Positions 1 through 10,200 of a DNA stretch of 64,000 bases are shown here, piece after piece. Under the pieces are notes generated by a model. It did not search any database and was not told the DNA's origin. It saw only the letters and a list, made by a program, of their open reading frames with translations. This DNA comes from Bacteroidota bacterium. Its GTDB lineage: Bacteria > Bacteroidota > Bacteroidia > Chitinophagales > BACL12. Position numbers and translations under genes: made by a program. The number at the start of each line of letters is the position of its first letter. Within the stretch, counting starts at the first letter, position 1. The stretch lies in assembly GCA_016706255.1 (NCBI GenBank), contig JADJJZ010000003.1, positions 716,501-780,500 of the forward strand, given 5' to 3'.

Positions 1-557
1 CGATGCTGGAAGTTGTCGCTTATGCCGATTATGCATTGCGTGAATTTTTTAAAGAAGCAGCTAAACAACCTTGGTATAACAATACATTATTTATTTTAAC
101 AGCAGATCATCCCGGCCCTCCGCTGCCTGAACATGAATTTTATCAGGAACAGGTTGGTGCACACAGCACATGGATGGTTTTGTATAAACCCAACGGTGAA
201 TTTAAAGGCACATCTGATATGGTGGTTCAGCAAACCGATATTATGCCAACTGTATTAGATTATATTGGTTACAGAGGTAAGTTTATGGCTTTTGGAAATT
301 CCATCTTCAATAAATCTGCAGAACGCTATGCATTTAATTTCCATACACCGGATTATATGTTGCTGGATGACAGTTTCTTTTTGCAATTCAACGGCGGTCG
401 TGCAATTGGATTATATGACTACAAACGTGATAGCACAATGAGTAATAATTTAATTTATGAATTGCCCAATGTTACGATGTCCATGGAGGACAAATTAAAA
501 GCGATTATTCAAACACATCATCATGTTATGATAAATGATAAATTAGTTGCAGAGTGA
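1..557 (+). CDS. Sulfatase / LTA-synthase-like hydrolase, C-terminal part
   Basis: The gene enters from before the window, so only about the last 185 residues are seen. The fragment has the alkaline phosphatase/sulfatase superfamily signature LFILTADH, in which the Asp-His pair normally binds catalytic metal, followed by GAHSTW and a DIMPTVLDYIG segment typical of the sulfatase C-terminal half. In Bacteroidota such proteins are usually membrane-anchored LTA-synthase-like enzymes that move or remove phospho or sulfo groups at the envelope, but the anchor and nucleophile lie outside the window. The stop overlaps the GTG start of the lipid kinase by four bases, so the two are translationally coupled. 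Family assignment is good; substrate is unknown. Confidence 0.8.
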   Translation, partial: MLEVVAYADYALREFFKEAAKQPWYNNTLFILTADHPGPPLPEHEFYQEQVGAHSTWMVLYKPNGEFKGTSDMVVQQTDIMPTVLDYIGYRGKFMAFGNSIFNKSAERYAFNFHTPDYMLLDDSFFLQFNGGRAIGLYDYKRDSTMSNNLIYELPNVTMSMEDKLKAIIQTHHHVMINDKLVAE

Positions 558-1456
558 AAAAACGCATCTTATTTATTATTAATCCGGTAGCCGGGGTAAA
601 GAGGAAAGATAAAATTCCTGCCTACATCAATAAGTACCTCGACCACGATCATTTTGATTACGAAGTGGTGTATACCGAAAACCGAGGTCATGCTACAGAA
701 ATTGCACGTGAAGCAGCACAAAATAATTTCGACGTAGTTGCAGTTGCCGGTGGCGATGGCAGTGTAAATGAAGTTGCAACCGGTTTAATGGGCACGAATA
801 CCTGTCTGGCTATTATTCCCAGCGGTTCAGGAAACGGACTGGCAAGGCATCTTGGTTATTCTATCAATATTAAATCTACTTTACAAATTATCAATGCCTA
901 TCAGGTTAAAAAAATTGATGTTTGTAAAATAAATGATGAATACTTTTTTAGTTTAATCGGAATTGGATTTGATGCCTTTGTAGCAAAAGTATTTAGCCGT
1001 GAAGAAACGAGAGGATTTTTAACCTATGCCTGGAGTGCCATAAAAAGTTTAGGCTCATTTGATTCATTTGAATTTGAATTAACAGCACCGGAAAACAACC
1101 GAAAAGGCAAAGCATTTATGATTAATATCTGCAACTCCAATCAGTATGGTTACAATGTGAAAGTTGCACCACATGCAAATTTGAGTGATGGTTTAATGGA
1201 TGTGATTATTGTAGATAATATTCCGAAGTGGAAAGTGCCGATTGCCGTAATTCAGGTATTTACACAAACACATCTAGGCAGTAAACATTTTTCTTCATTT
1301 AGAACAAACGAACTAAATATCAGCTCGCCGAATTATTCTTATTTACAAATTGATGGCGAAACAGTTCCAAAGGATAAAGATTTTAAAATCAGCATTATTC
1401 CACAACAGTTGCATGTTTTAATTAACCCAAAACATTTAACCGATGGCGAAAAATAA
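554..1456 (+). CDS. Diacylglycerol kinase family lipid kinase (YegS/BmrU-like)
   Basis: A 300-residue protein with the diacylglycerol/sphingosine kinase catalytic domain: N-terminal IINPVAG, the nucleotide-binding GGDGSVNEVATG near residue 75, then IIPSGSGNGLARHL. These enzymes phosphorylate a lipid such as diacylglycerol at the inner face of the membrane, using ATP. Length and domain order match the family. The start is GTG and overlaps the stop of the sulfatase-like gene; the end overlaps the next gene by 14 bases, so the three genes look like one operon. The lipid substrate cannot be told from sequence. Confidence 0.92.
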   Translation: MKKRILFIINPVAGVKRKDKIPAYINKYLDHDHFDYEVVYTENRGHATEIAREAAQNNFDVVAVAGGDGSVNEVATGLMGTNTCLAIIPSGSGNGLARHLGYSINIKSTLQIINAYQVKKIDVCKINDEYFFSLIGIGFDAFVAKVFSREETRGFLTYAWSAIKSLGSFDSFEFELTAPENNRKGKAFMINICNSNQYGYNVKVAPHANLSDGLMDVIIVDNIPKWKVPIAVIQVFTQTHLGSKHFSSFRTNELNISSPNYSYLQIDGETVPKDKDFKISIIPQQLHVLINPKHLTDGEK

Positions 1457-1784
1457 AATTAATTTATCGGGATTGGTATTTTCAACTGACCCCGATTTTA
1501 AAATGCCGGAAGATAATAATCAACAAGAAACCCTGCCACCCAATCAGCAGGATTTACGTATCTGGCTCGAAAAAAATCACCGCGGCGGAAAAACGGCCAG
1601 CGTCATTAAAAATTTTGTCGGCGACGAAACAGCACTTGAAAATTTATGTCGCGAACTCAAAACAAAATGTGGCACCGGCGGCTCTGCTAAAGATGGAGAA
1701 ATAATTATTCAAGGCGACCACCGAAAAAAAATTGGTGAAATACTAACTAAAATGGGTTATAAATTTAAAATGGCAGGCGGATAA
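1443..1784 (+). CDS. SUI1/eIF1-like translation initiation factor (YciH type)
   Basis: A 113-residue protein with a SUI1 domain in the second half: LEKNHRGGKTASVIKNFVG, then LCRELKTKCGTGGSAKDG and IIIQGDHRKKIGEIL, ending KMGYKFKMAGG. The GTGGSAKDG loop and QGDHR are the family signature. The first 35 residues are polar and less conserved. Bacterial YciH proteins act at the ribosome, probably in start-site fidelity or under stress; that role is known for relatives, not shown here. The gene overlaps the lipid kinase by 14 bases and is followed by a hairpin terminator. Confidence 0.9.
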   Translation: MAKNKINLSGLVFSTDPDFKMPEDNNQQETLPPNQQDLRIWLEKNHRGGKTASVIKNFVGDETALENLCRELKTKCGTGGSAKDGEIIIQGDHRKKIGEILTKMGYKFKMAGG

Positions 1785-1785
1785 A

Positions 1786-1818
1786 ACAAACTGTGCCTGA
1801 AATGTAGGCACAATTTGT
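1786..1818. terminator. Bidirectional hairpin terminator
   Basis: An inverted repeat ACAAA-n-TGTGCCT, a 7-base loop, then AGGCACA-n-TTTGT. It lies between the convergent SUI1 gene and the heme lipoprotein. The minus-strand side is followed by a T-rich stretch, so it serves the lipoprotein best. Confidence 0.65.
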
Positions 1819-1827
1819 CTCTAAAAA

Positions 1828-2166
1828 TTAATTATTCGGGGCTCCCGCATTTATCCAGCACTCAATTTGTGCCCGCTCTTCACATGACATATTAATATTG
1901 CCCTGAGGCATATTTTCACTACTTACTACCTGACTATATAAATTACCGTTATCGGCAATGTTTTTTAATCCGGAATAGGTACCATAACTGGTATGGCATC
2001 CGCTCATGGCACATTTAGTTGCAACCAAAGGTTTAATTGTTCCTGAATAGGTAATTCCAGTGCAATCGATTGAAGTTCCACATCCTACTCCTGATTTTGA
2101 ACACGCGCTCAATGTTACTAATCCGATTAATACCACGGGCATCATTTTTTTCCAACTGATTCTCAT
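1828..2166 (-). CDS. Small heme-binding (cytochrome c-like) lipoprotein
   Basis: A 112-residue protein with a signal peptide ending in the lipobox LSAC (Cys22), so it should be a lipoprotein in the periplasm. Residues 52-58 read CAMSGCH, a CX4CH heme-attachment variant seen in small Bacteroidota cytochrome-like lipoproteins. A Met in ENMPQGN about 28 residues later is a possible axial ligand. The C-terminal segment CEERAQIECWINAGAP resembles the ends of planctomycete-type cytochrome c domains. It probably carries electrons; the partner is unknown. The CsaA gene lies 14 bases upstream on the same strand. Confidence 0.7.
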   Translation of the reverse strand: MRISWKKMMPVVLIGLVTLSACSKSGVGCGTSIDCTGITYSGTIKPLVATKCAMSGCHTSYGTYSGLKNIADNGNLYSQVVSSENMPQGNINMSCEERAQIECWINAGAPNN

Positions 2167-2180
2167 ATATACTATTTGTT

Positions 2181-2519
2181 TTATGCAATGCGTAAGCCGT
2201 TCGAAACGGGCTTTTCTGTTTGCAATAAAACGATGCTCCCATCTTCATTTACTGCACCCAGCACTAAACATTCTGAAAAAAAATTGGCAATTTGTTTTAC
2301 CGGAAAATTTACTACGGCAACAATTTGTTTACCAATCAGGTTTTCTTTTTCGTAATGCACGGTAATTTGTGCGCTTGATTTCTTTAATCCTAATTCACCA
2401 AAATCAATTACTAACTGATAAGCTGGTTTTTTAGCATTTGGGAAATCATTTACTTCCACAATTGTTCCGGTACGAATTTCTACCTTTTCAAAATCGGCAT
2501 ATTGAATAGCAGGCATCAT
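2181..2519 (-). CDS. csaA: CsaA-type tRNA-binding domain protein
   Basis: About 113 residues forming a single tRNA-binding OB-fold domain: DFEKVEIRTGTIVEV at the start, YQLVIDFGELGLKKSSAQIT, then GKQIVAVVNFP and a C-terminal LVLGA. This is the whole-length pattern of CsaA, a dimeric tRNA-binding protein with reported export-chaperone activity in Bacillus. A TTG codon lies six codons further upstream, but the tandem ATG pair just before PAIQYADF fits the family start better. It is co-directional with the heme lipoprotein. Confidence 0.9.
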   Translation of the reverse strand: MMPAIQYADFEKVEIRTGTIVEVNDFPNAKKPAYQLVIDFGELGLKKSSAQITVHYEKENLIGKQIVAVVNFPVKQIANFFSECLVLGAVNEDGSIVLLQTEKPVSNGLRIA

Positions 2520-2598
2520 GTGTTTTTTATTACACAAAAGTATACTATTGCTCCGAATGCCACGGTCAATTTTTTAATTGCTCAGCTAATTTTATTCA

Positions 2599-3852
2599 CT
2601 AACGGTTAGCTGATTTAATAAATGTGGTTGAAATGGTTGTGCGTGCAGATATCAGTGTAACGAAATAAATTCCGGGAGGATATTTGCTGATGTCTGCATG
2701 TATAACGCCACCTTCATTTGTTATAGTATTAAAATTTTCAAATATTTTTCCGGAGGCATCACTAATTTTTATTACCGCTGCTTCCGATGCTGTTGTTTTA
2801 ATCGAGATGTCATTATTAGCAGGATTGGGAAATACCGTAAGCTGATGTTCTGTTTCAAAATTGATACTGATACATTTACTATAGCCATAAGTATTATCCT
2901 GATCAACAAGTTTTAAGCGGTATAAATTATTTCCTGTAAATGGATGTTCATCTTCAAAAAAATAATTCAACTGCGCTGTGCTATATCCTGCAGCTTCTGC
3001 GTAGCCGATTGTTTCAAAAATTACACCATCCTGCGAACGTTGTATTTCAAAATAAGCGGTATTTATTTCATTCGCTGTTATCCAGTTTAAATTTACTTTA
3101 TCATCGGATGCTGACCCTGAAAATTGAATTAACTGGAGTGGGAGCGGAGTTGCAGGTTTCACAACAACATCATCTATATAATAATAGGCTGCTGAAGAAG
3201 TTGGGTAACCAACCGCTTTTTTTGTTTGAATAGTAGTTGCCGCATCAGTTCTGAAATTACCAATTGTCATGTACTGACTGGCATCGGTTGCAGTAAAGGT
3301 GAAAGTTAGCTGATGCCATAAAGTGTCCCACAGTACCGTTGGATATTCAACCTGAGGAGTTGCTGCAATATACCCTGCAGCCGGTTGTGTTAAGGCTGAT
3401 GTTGTGAAGGCAACACCAATATTATTTGTTGCATTTCCATTTAACCAGGTAATACCATTTGTGAGCCAGAAGGAAACTTCATAACTCGTTCCCGGAACAA
3501 GTGGTGTATTCAAAACGGTTGAAACATATTCTCTGAAATTTAAATATGAAGGATAATAAGTTGCAAACCCTGCCATGCCCGCTCCACTGTGTGGTGAAAC
3601 TGTTGCCCAAAAAGTAACCGGTGTGCCTGCACCACCCAATCCGCCTGTTTTATAATAATCAGGACTACCATGACCGGGAACTACTGCACAGTATCCGCTT
3701 GGTGTATTCCATCCTGTTGGGTAACAAATCTGAGCATAGGAATTCGGGTTAGTTGCACTTGTGTCGAAACTGGCATTATTAACCAGATTTTGAGCAGACG
3801 TAGATATGCATGCGAGCAAAAAAATTAGTGACAATAATTTCAGCCTTTTCAT
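2599..3852 (-). CDS. Secreted protein with T9SS type A sorting domain
   Basis: A 417-residue exported protein. It has a signal peptide (about residues 1-20, ending STSAQ), then a beta-rich carbohydrate-binding-like region starting LVNNASFD and including AYYYIDDVVVKP. Next comes a short FnIII-like or linker part (residues ~235-330). The C-terminal T9SS type A sorting domain has VFPNPANNDISIKT and ends with KYPPGIYFVTL. The N-terminal layout resembles domains found in surface adhesins and glycan-binding proteins. No catalytic motif is visible. It should be secreted across the outer membrane by T9SS and probably anchored at the surface. Confidence 0.85.
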   Translation of the reverse strand: MKRLKLLSLIFLLACISTSAQNLVNNASFDTSATNPNSYAQICYPTGWNTPSGYCAVVPGHGSPDYYKTGGLGGAGTPVTFWATVSPHSGAGMAGFATYYPSYLNFREYVSTVLNTPLVPGTSYEVSFWLTNGITWLNGNATNNIGVAFTTSALTQPAAGYIAATPQVEYPTVLWDTLWHQLTFTFTATDASQYMTIGNFRTDAATTIQTKKAVGYPTSSAAYYYIDDVVVKPATPLPLQLIQFSGSASDDKVNLNWITANEINTAYFEIQRSQDGVIFETIGYAEAAGYSTAQLNYFFEDEHPFTGNNLYRLKLVDQDNTYGYSKCISINFETEHQLTVFPNPANNDISIKTTASEAAVIKISDASGKIFENFNTITNEGGVIHADISKYPPGIYFVTLISARTTISTTFIKSANR

Positions 3853-4059
3853 AAATTATAGCATTTTGAAATCCGAAATAGTGTGCATGCATTCAATTAA
3901 TAAAACAAAGATGTTTCACTTTTCGTGCTTCAGAAACTACAATTTTTATTGGTTTCCGAAAAAATAAAGCCGCTTCGTGCAGGTAGATTTAAAATGAGGG
4001 CAAAATGATTTTGGTTGTTGTGTGACATAAGTCACCGAACTAGGCTTGCATCAAACACT

Positions 4060-5265
4060 TTATAATTTTACAAATGCTTTGCTGACAATAGTTTCAGCAT
4101 TTTGGGCAGAGATTAAATATACGCCGGAAGGGAGCGAAGTGACATCCAAAACGGACAGTCTATTTCCAAAAGTTTCCGAAAAATTTGCTGTAGAAATGAG
4201 TTGGTTTCCCATCATATCAAAAATCATGTATTGTTCAAATCCGGGAGCTTCAATGGTGATAGTTGTTTTACAAGGGTTGGGATAAATGATAAGATTTGTT
4301 TCAAATTCCGGCAACGAATTTTTATCTGCAAACACAGCAACACCACCATAACAGGCCACCCAAACACGATCATCTGCATCAATAAATAAACCATCGCAGG
4401 TATTATGTGGTAATCCGGAATTATCAGAATAAAATTGTGACCAGTTGTTATCAATATCTGCGCTGGTTACACCAATATGTGTGGCAAACCACATCGTACC
4501 ATTTTCCTGAAAGCCAATTTTATTTACGCGTTCAGAAGTCATTGGTGCCGTAAATGTATTATATACAAATATCCAGTCATCATTTATTACATCATATTTA
4601 TTTACACCAAAATAATCGGCGATATACATATATCCGTTTGCATCACCACAAACTGCACGAATCCAATTATCATTAATGCCGGCATTATCAAAATTATAAT
4701 TTGTAAAAATATTATCCTGCAAAGTTGTTACACCATGATATCTTGAACCAATCCATAAAACACTGTTTGCATCTTTATACAAACAGGTTAATTTATTTGC
4801 GCTGATGCCGGAATTTAATGAATCAAAAATTTCCCAAGTATCATTTTCAATTTTTGCCAATCCCTTATCTGTTGCAACATACATCGTATTTTCATCATAA
4901 CTACAAAAATCGGAAATGCTCATGCCGGGTAAAGGTGAATTAATGGTATCTAAATAAATCCAATTATTATTTTCTAAAATATATAATCCTTTATCAAAAG
5001 TACCGGCATATACTTTATCATTAACAGCTAAAACACATCTGAAATCATTGGTAACAAAAGGCGTATTGTCTGTATTGTAAATTGTAATTCGTCCGTTATT
5101 GGTGTTCAAAAACTGAATACCATTATTTTGAGTAGCAGCCCAAATCCCGTTTTGTCCGCCGGAAACTGAAATTGCAGAATCAACAATTCCTGTTGCAATC
5201 CACTCCGGTTGCTGCCCGAAAAGTGCTGTAGAAGTGAGTATAAACAGTATGACGATAAATTTCAT
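4060..5265 (-). CDS. Two-component-propeller-like protein with T9SS sorting domain
   Basis: About 401 residues. A signal peptide (MKFIVILFILTSTALFGQ) is followed by repeated blades of the kind found in two-component regulator propellers, such as NGIWAATQNNGIQFLN, VYAGTFDKGLYIL and MYVATDKGLAKIEND. The C-terminal T9SS type A domain contains IYPNPCKTTITIEA and SLPSGVYLIS. There is no histidine kinase or response regulator part, so it is a secreted beta-propeller and not a sensor. An in-frame TTG lies four codons upstream, but the ATG is preceded by an AAGGCAAG purine tract and opens a good signal peptide. Function unknown, perhaps adhesion. Confidence 0.83.
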   Translation of the reverse strand: MKFIVILFILTSTALFGQQPEWIATGIVDSAISVSGGQNGIWAATQNNGIQFLNTNNGRITIYNTDNTPFVTNDFRCVLAVNDKVYAGTFDKGLYILENNNWIYLDTINSPLPGMSISDFCSYDENTMYVATDKGLAKIENDTWEIFDSLNSGISANKLTCLYKDANSVLWIGSRYHGVTTLQDNIFTNYNFDNAGINDNWIRAVCGDANGYMYIADYFGVNKYDVINDDWIFVYNTFTAPMTSERVNKIGFQENGTMWFATHIGVTSADIDNNWSQFYSDNSGLPHNTCDGLFIDADDRVWVACYGGVAVFADKNSLPEFETNLIIYPNPCKTTITIEAPGFEQYMIFDMMGNQLISTANFSETFGNRLSVLDVTSLPSGVYLISAQNAETIVSKAFVKL

Positions 5266-5349
5266 CTTGCCTTGCAACGTTAAACGTTTATTAAACCTGA
5301 AAATTATATCTAAATTAAATTACTTTTGTAACCTGTTAAAATTACACAA

Positions 5350-7158
5350 ATGAAACAAATATTCACTCCTCTTTTGATACTAGCCTGTTCGCTGGTAAAT
5401 GCGCAATTTGTGTTAAATGGTGATGCAGTGAGCTTAGGGGGCAATTGTTATCAATTAACGGAAGAAGTAAACTACAGCGCAGGTTCAATTTGGTATGAAA
5501 CCCTGATAAATTTAGAAGAAGATTTTGAAATTAATTTTTCACTCAATTTTGGTGATTTAGATGCAAGTGGTGCTGATGGAATGTATTTTGTTTTACAACC
5601 TGTTGGAACAGGATTAGGTGATGCCGGCGGCGGAATGGGTTATTTAGGTATTACACCTTCATTGGGTATAGAATTCGATACTTATCAAAATGGTGGTTAT
5701 GGTGATCCGGCTTTTGATCATGTTGCCATTCAGTATAATGGTGATTTAGACCATACAGGGATTTTTAATCTGGATGGCCCCGTTCAAATTTTAGATGGAA
5801 TAAATAATGTTGAAGATGGTGATTATCATCAGGCAAAAATAACCTGGGATGCAGAAACGCAACATCTACAGGTATTTGTTGATTGTGTTTATCGCGTTGG
5901 ATTTGTAACGGAAGTTTTTGATATTATTGAAACCATTTTTGCCGGTGATCCGGAAGTGTATTTCGGATTTACTGCAGGTACCGGCGGTTCATTTAATAAT
6001 CAATACGTATGTTTTGAATATACTACCGAAATTGATGCATTGGAAGATGTGAGTATTTGTCCGGGCGACAGCACACAATTAATTGTTCCCGACGGATTTG
6101 TTTCTTACGAATGGTCGCCTGCAACAGGATTAAGTGCAACTGATATTCGCGACCCGTGGGCATCACCAAGTGAAACAACAACATATACAGTAATGATAAC
6201 CGATAATTGTGGTGAAATAATTTATGATACGGTGAATGTTATTGTAAATACACCCGATTTTATCGATTTAGGTGATGACCTTACTTTATGTGAAGGTCAA
6301 TTATGGACATTTAATGTATTAACACCTGGTGCAACTTATTTATGGCAAGATGGTTCTACTTTGCCCACCTTAACTGTTGATGAAGATGGAACTTATTCGG
6401 TAACTGTTACGGATGGAAATTGTATTGATGCAGATACCGTTAATGTTACTTATGTACCAGCTCCTGATATTTCATTGCCGCATGATACTGTAATTTGCGG
6501 ATTGGAAAATACCTATACAATTGATGTTACTACTTTAGGTGCAACTTATTTATGGCAGGATGGATCCACTGATCCAACTTTTACGGTTACTGATGATGGA
6601 TTGTATTATGTTACAGTTTCCGTTGGAGGTTGTAGCGATAAAGATTCAGTTTTGGTAAGTTATTCTGTTCAGCCGACAGTAGATTTAGGTCCCGATCAAA
6701 GTTTATGCGCAGGCACAACAATTTTATTGGATGCAGGCTCCGAAAGTTTTGATTATGAATGGCAGGATGGTTCAACCGGAAGTACTTATTTAGTTACAAC
6801 AGCAGGAACATATTTTGTAGAAGTTACCATTAACGGATGTTCAGCAGTTGATGAAGTGGTAATTGTTCCCGATCCATGTATTTGTGTGGTAACAGCACCC
6901 AATGTTTTTTCTCCGAATCAGGATGGTGTAAACGATTATTTTAGTCAGCTCGATTGTTACGATTTATCTGCTTATGAACTCACCGTTTATAATCGTTACG
7001 GTGAAATAGTTTTTAACACCAATATTTTAGATGGAAAATGGGATGGCACCTATCAGGGTGAAGATTGTGAATTGGGCACCTATGTGTATACCATAGCCTT
7101 TACCCGCATCACCGGTGAAACAGGAATGGTGCAGGGAAATGTGATTTTGGTGCGCTGA
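5350..7158 (+). CDS. L-type lectin domain protein with Ig-like repeats and CHU_C domain
   Basis: A 602-residue exported protein. After the signal peptide (to about residue 18), residues ~20-230 form a legume-lectin-like domain with DGMYFVLQP, LGIEFDTYQN, DHVAIQYNG and VYFGFTAGTGG. Four Ig/PKD-like modules follow; three carry a near-identical WQDGST block, suggesting internal duplication. The C-terminal ~90 residues are the gliding-motility-associated CHU_C domain (APNVFSPNQDGVNDYF, then YNRYGEIVF, WDGTYQG). Such proteins are exported by T9SS and bind surface or environmental glycans. It is a single gene, divergent from the propeller protein. Confidence 0.88.
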   Translation: MKQIFTPLLILACSLVNAQFVLNGDAVSLGGNCYQLTEEVNYSAGSIWYETLINLEEDFEINFSLNFGDLDASGADGMYFVLQPVGTGLGDAGGGMGYLGITPSLGIEFDTYQNGGYGDPAFDHVAIQYNGDLDHTGIFNLDGPVQILDGINNVEDGDYHQAKITWDAETQHLQVFVDCVYRVGFVTEVFDIIETIFAGDPEVYFGFTAGTGGSFNNQYVCFEYTTEIDALEDVSICPGDSTQLIVPDGFVSYEWSPATGLSATDIRDPWASPSETTTYTVMITDNCGEIIYDTVNVIVNTPDFIDLGDDLTLCEGQLWTFNVLTPGATYLWQDGSTLPTLTVDEDGTYSVTVTDGNCIDADTVNVTYVPAPDISLPHDTVICGLENTYTIDVTTLGATYLWQDGSTDPTFTVTDDGLYYVTVSVGGCSDKDSVLVSYSVQPTVDLGPDQSLCAGTTILLDAGSESFDYEWQDGSTGSTYLVTTAGTYFVEVTINGCSAVDEVVIVPDPCICVVTAPNVFSPNQDGVNDYFSQLDCYDLSAYELTVYNRYGEIVFNTNILDGKWDGTYQGEDCELGTYVYTIAFTRITGETGMVQGNVILVR

Positions 7159-7296
7159 TATTTGCAATTTAACCGCTTAAATAGGCGATTTCACTGAATC
7201 CTGAAATTATCGGAAAATTTATTCACATACGTTGGTAAATTATCTCTGGCATTTACCTTAACTTAAGGGTTGGAAAAATTATTTTCGCAGTCCGAA

Positions 7297-10200
7297 ATGC
7301 CTAAATTTTCACATTTACACAATCATACCATGTTCTCGCTGCTCGACGGAGCCAGCGATATTTCCCGCTTATATAAAAAAGCCGTAAAAGATAATATGCC
7401 CGCACTGGCAATTACTGATCATGGTAATATGTTTGGTGCATTTCAATTTGTGGCGGAAGCATATAAACACAAAAATGAAGACGGCACATTAAAAGTAAAA
7501 CCGATTGTTGGTTGTGAATTTTATTTAGTTACCGACAGGCATCGCAAACAATTTTCACGCGAGGAAAAAGATATTCGTTACCATCAGGTATTATTGGCGA
7601 AAAATGAAATCGGATATAAAAATCTGGTAAAAATGTGTTCGCTGGGATATATGGAAGGGATGTACGGAAAATATCCACGTATCGACAGAACATTAATTGA
7701 AAAATATCATGAAGGATTAATTGCCACTACTTGTTGCCTCGCTGCAGAAGTGCCACGCGCCATCATGAAAAAAAGTAAGGAAGAAGCTGAAGCAACATTT
7801 AAATGGTGGCTCGATATTTTTGGTGAAGATTATTATATTGAATTACAACGGCACGATATTCCTGACCAAATTTATGTGAATGATACTTTATTGCAATACG
7901 CAAAAAAATATAATGTAAAAGTTATTGCAACAAATGATGCACATTATGTAGATCAGGCCGATGCTAATGCACACGATATTTTATTGTGTATCAATACGGG
8001 TGAAAAACAGGCTACACCAAAAATGAAAGATTTTGGTGATGATGATATGATGATAAAAGGAAAACGTTTTGCCTTTTATAACGATCAGTTCTATTTTAAA
8101 ACACAAGCAGAAATGACTAATTTGTTTGAGGATGTTCCTCAGGCAATTGATTATACAAATGAAGTAGTAGATAAAATTCAGTTACTGGATTTAAAACGCG
8201 ATATTTTATTACCGGCATTTCCTATTCCTCCAGAATTTAAAATACACCCCGATGATGTATTAAATCAGTGGGAATATTTAAAACACCTCACTTTTGATGG
8301 TGCCAAAAAACGATATGGTGAAGTTGATGCAGAACATGAAGAAAGAATAAATTTCGAATTGTTTACCATTAAAACAATGGGATTTGCAGGTTATTTTCTT
8401 ATTGTAATGGACTTCATCAGAGCAGGTCGCGATATGGGCGTTTTTGTTGGCCCCGGTCGTGGTTCTGCAGCAGGTTCGGTGGTTGCTTATTGTATTGGCA
8501 TTACCAATATTGACCCGATGAAGTATAATTTACTCTTCGAGCGTTTTTTAAATCCTGACCGAAAGTCAATGCCCGATATTGATACAGATTTTGATGATGA
8601 TGGCAGACAAAAGGTTATTGATTATGTGGTTGAAAAATATGGTAAAAATCAGGTAGCCCAATTAATTACCTATGGCACCATGGCAGCAAAAACAAGTATT
8701 AAAGATGTTGCCCGCGTTATGGATTTACCTATTTCTGAAAGTAATGCCTTATCTAAATATGTTCCTGAACGTCCTGGAATTTCATTAAACAGATTAATTT
8801 ATGCGCCTTTAAGTGGAGATGGCAGTTTGGTGGATAAAGAAAATTTATCGCCTGATGAAATGGCCAACGCAAAAACACTGCGCAGTATTCTGGAAGATAA
8901 AAAAGATGTACGTAGCGAAATTTTAAAAGAAGCATTGGTATTGGAAGGTAGTGTGCGCAATACAGGCGTACACGCTGCAGGTTTAATTATTGCACCAAGC
9001 GACCTTACCGATTTATTGCCTATTGCCGTAGCAAAAGATTCCAATCTTTATGTTACACAATTTGAAGGCGAGGTAATTGAAAGTGCCGGTGTAATTAAAA
9101 TGGACTTCCTCGGTTTGCGGACCTTGTCAATTATTAAAACTGCATTAAATTTAATTAAACAAAATCACGGTGTTGTTATCGATATCGATACAATTCCGCT
9201 TGATGATGTACCAACTTTCGAATTATATCAGCACGGTGAAACAAACGGAACTTTCCAGTTTGAAAGTCCGGGCATGCAGAAATATTTAAAAGAACTAAAA
9301 CCCGATAAATTTGAAGACCTGATTGCGATGAATGCCTTATATCGCCCGGGTCCGCTTGAATACATTCCAACCTACATCAAACGTAAACACGGTCGTGAAA
9401 AAATTGTGTACGATTTGGTTGAGATGGAAGATATATTGAAAGAAACATACGGTGTAACTGTATATCAGGAACAGGTGATGTTATTATCTCAGCGCCTCGG
9501 TAATTTTACAAAAGGTGATGCCGATACCCTGCGTAAGGCAATGGGTAAAAAGCAAAAAGATGTGCTGGATAAAATGAAATCCAAGTTTATTGCAGGCTGC
9601 GAAAAAAATAATTTCGAACCAAAAATTTGCGAAAAAATATGGACCGACTGGGAAGCATTTGCACAATACGCATTTAATAAATCGCATTCAACCTGTTATG
9701 CTTTTGTTGCATATCAAACTGCTTATTTAAAAGCACATTATCCGGCAGAATATATGAGTGCGGTATTAACGCATAACCAAGGTAATATCGATAAGGTAAG
9801 TTTCTTTATGGATGAATGTCGCCGCATAGGTGTTCCCGTTTTGCCGCCTGATGTAAATGAAAGTGCAGTAACTTTTGCCGTAAATAAACAAGGGCAAATT
9901 CGGTTTGGATTAACCGCAATAAAAGGTGTTGGCGAAGCAGCTGTAATTGAATTAATTCGTGAACGGGAAGATGGCGGCGTGTTTACCGGTTTATATGATT
10001 TAACCAGAAGGGTAAATTTGCGCAGCGTAAATAAAAAAACATTAGAGTCGTTAATTCTAGCCGGCGCATTAGATAGTTTTGGATTAAACCGTGCACAATA
10101 TTTTGCTGTAGCAAAAAATGAAGCAGCAAATGTGATTGAAAATGCAATTAAATACGGAAATAATTTTACCGGAAATGTTGTTACTTCGCAAAATACATTA

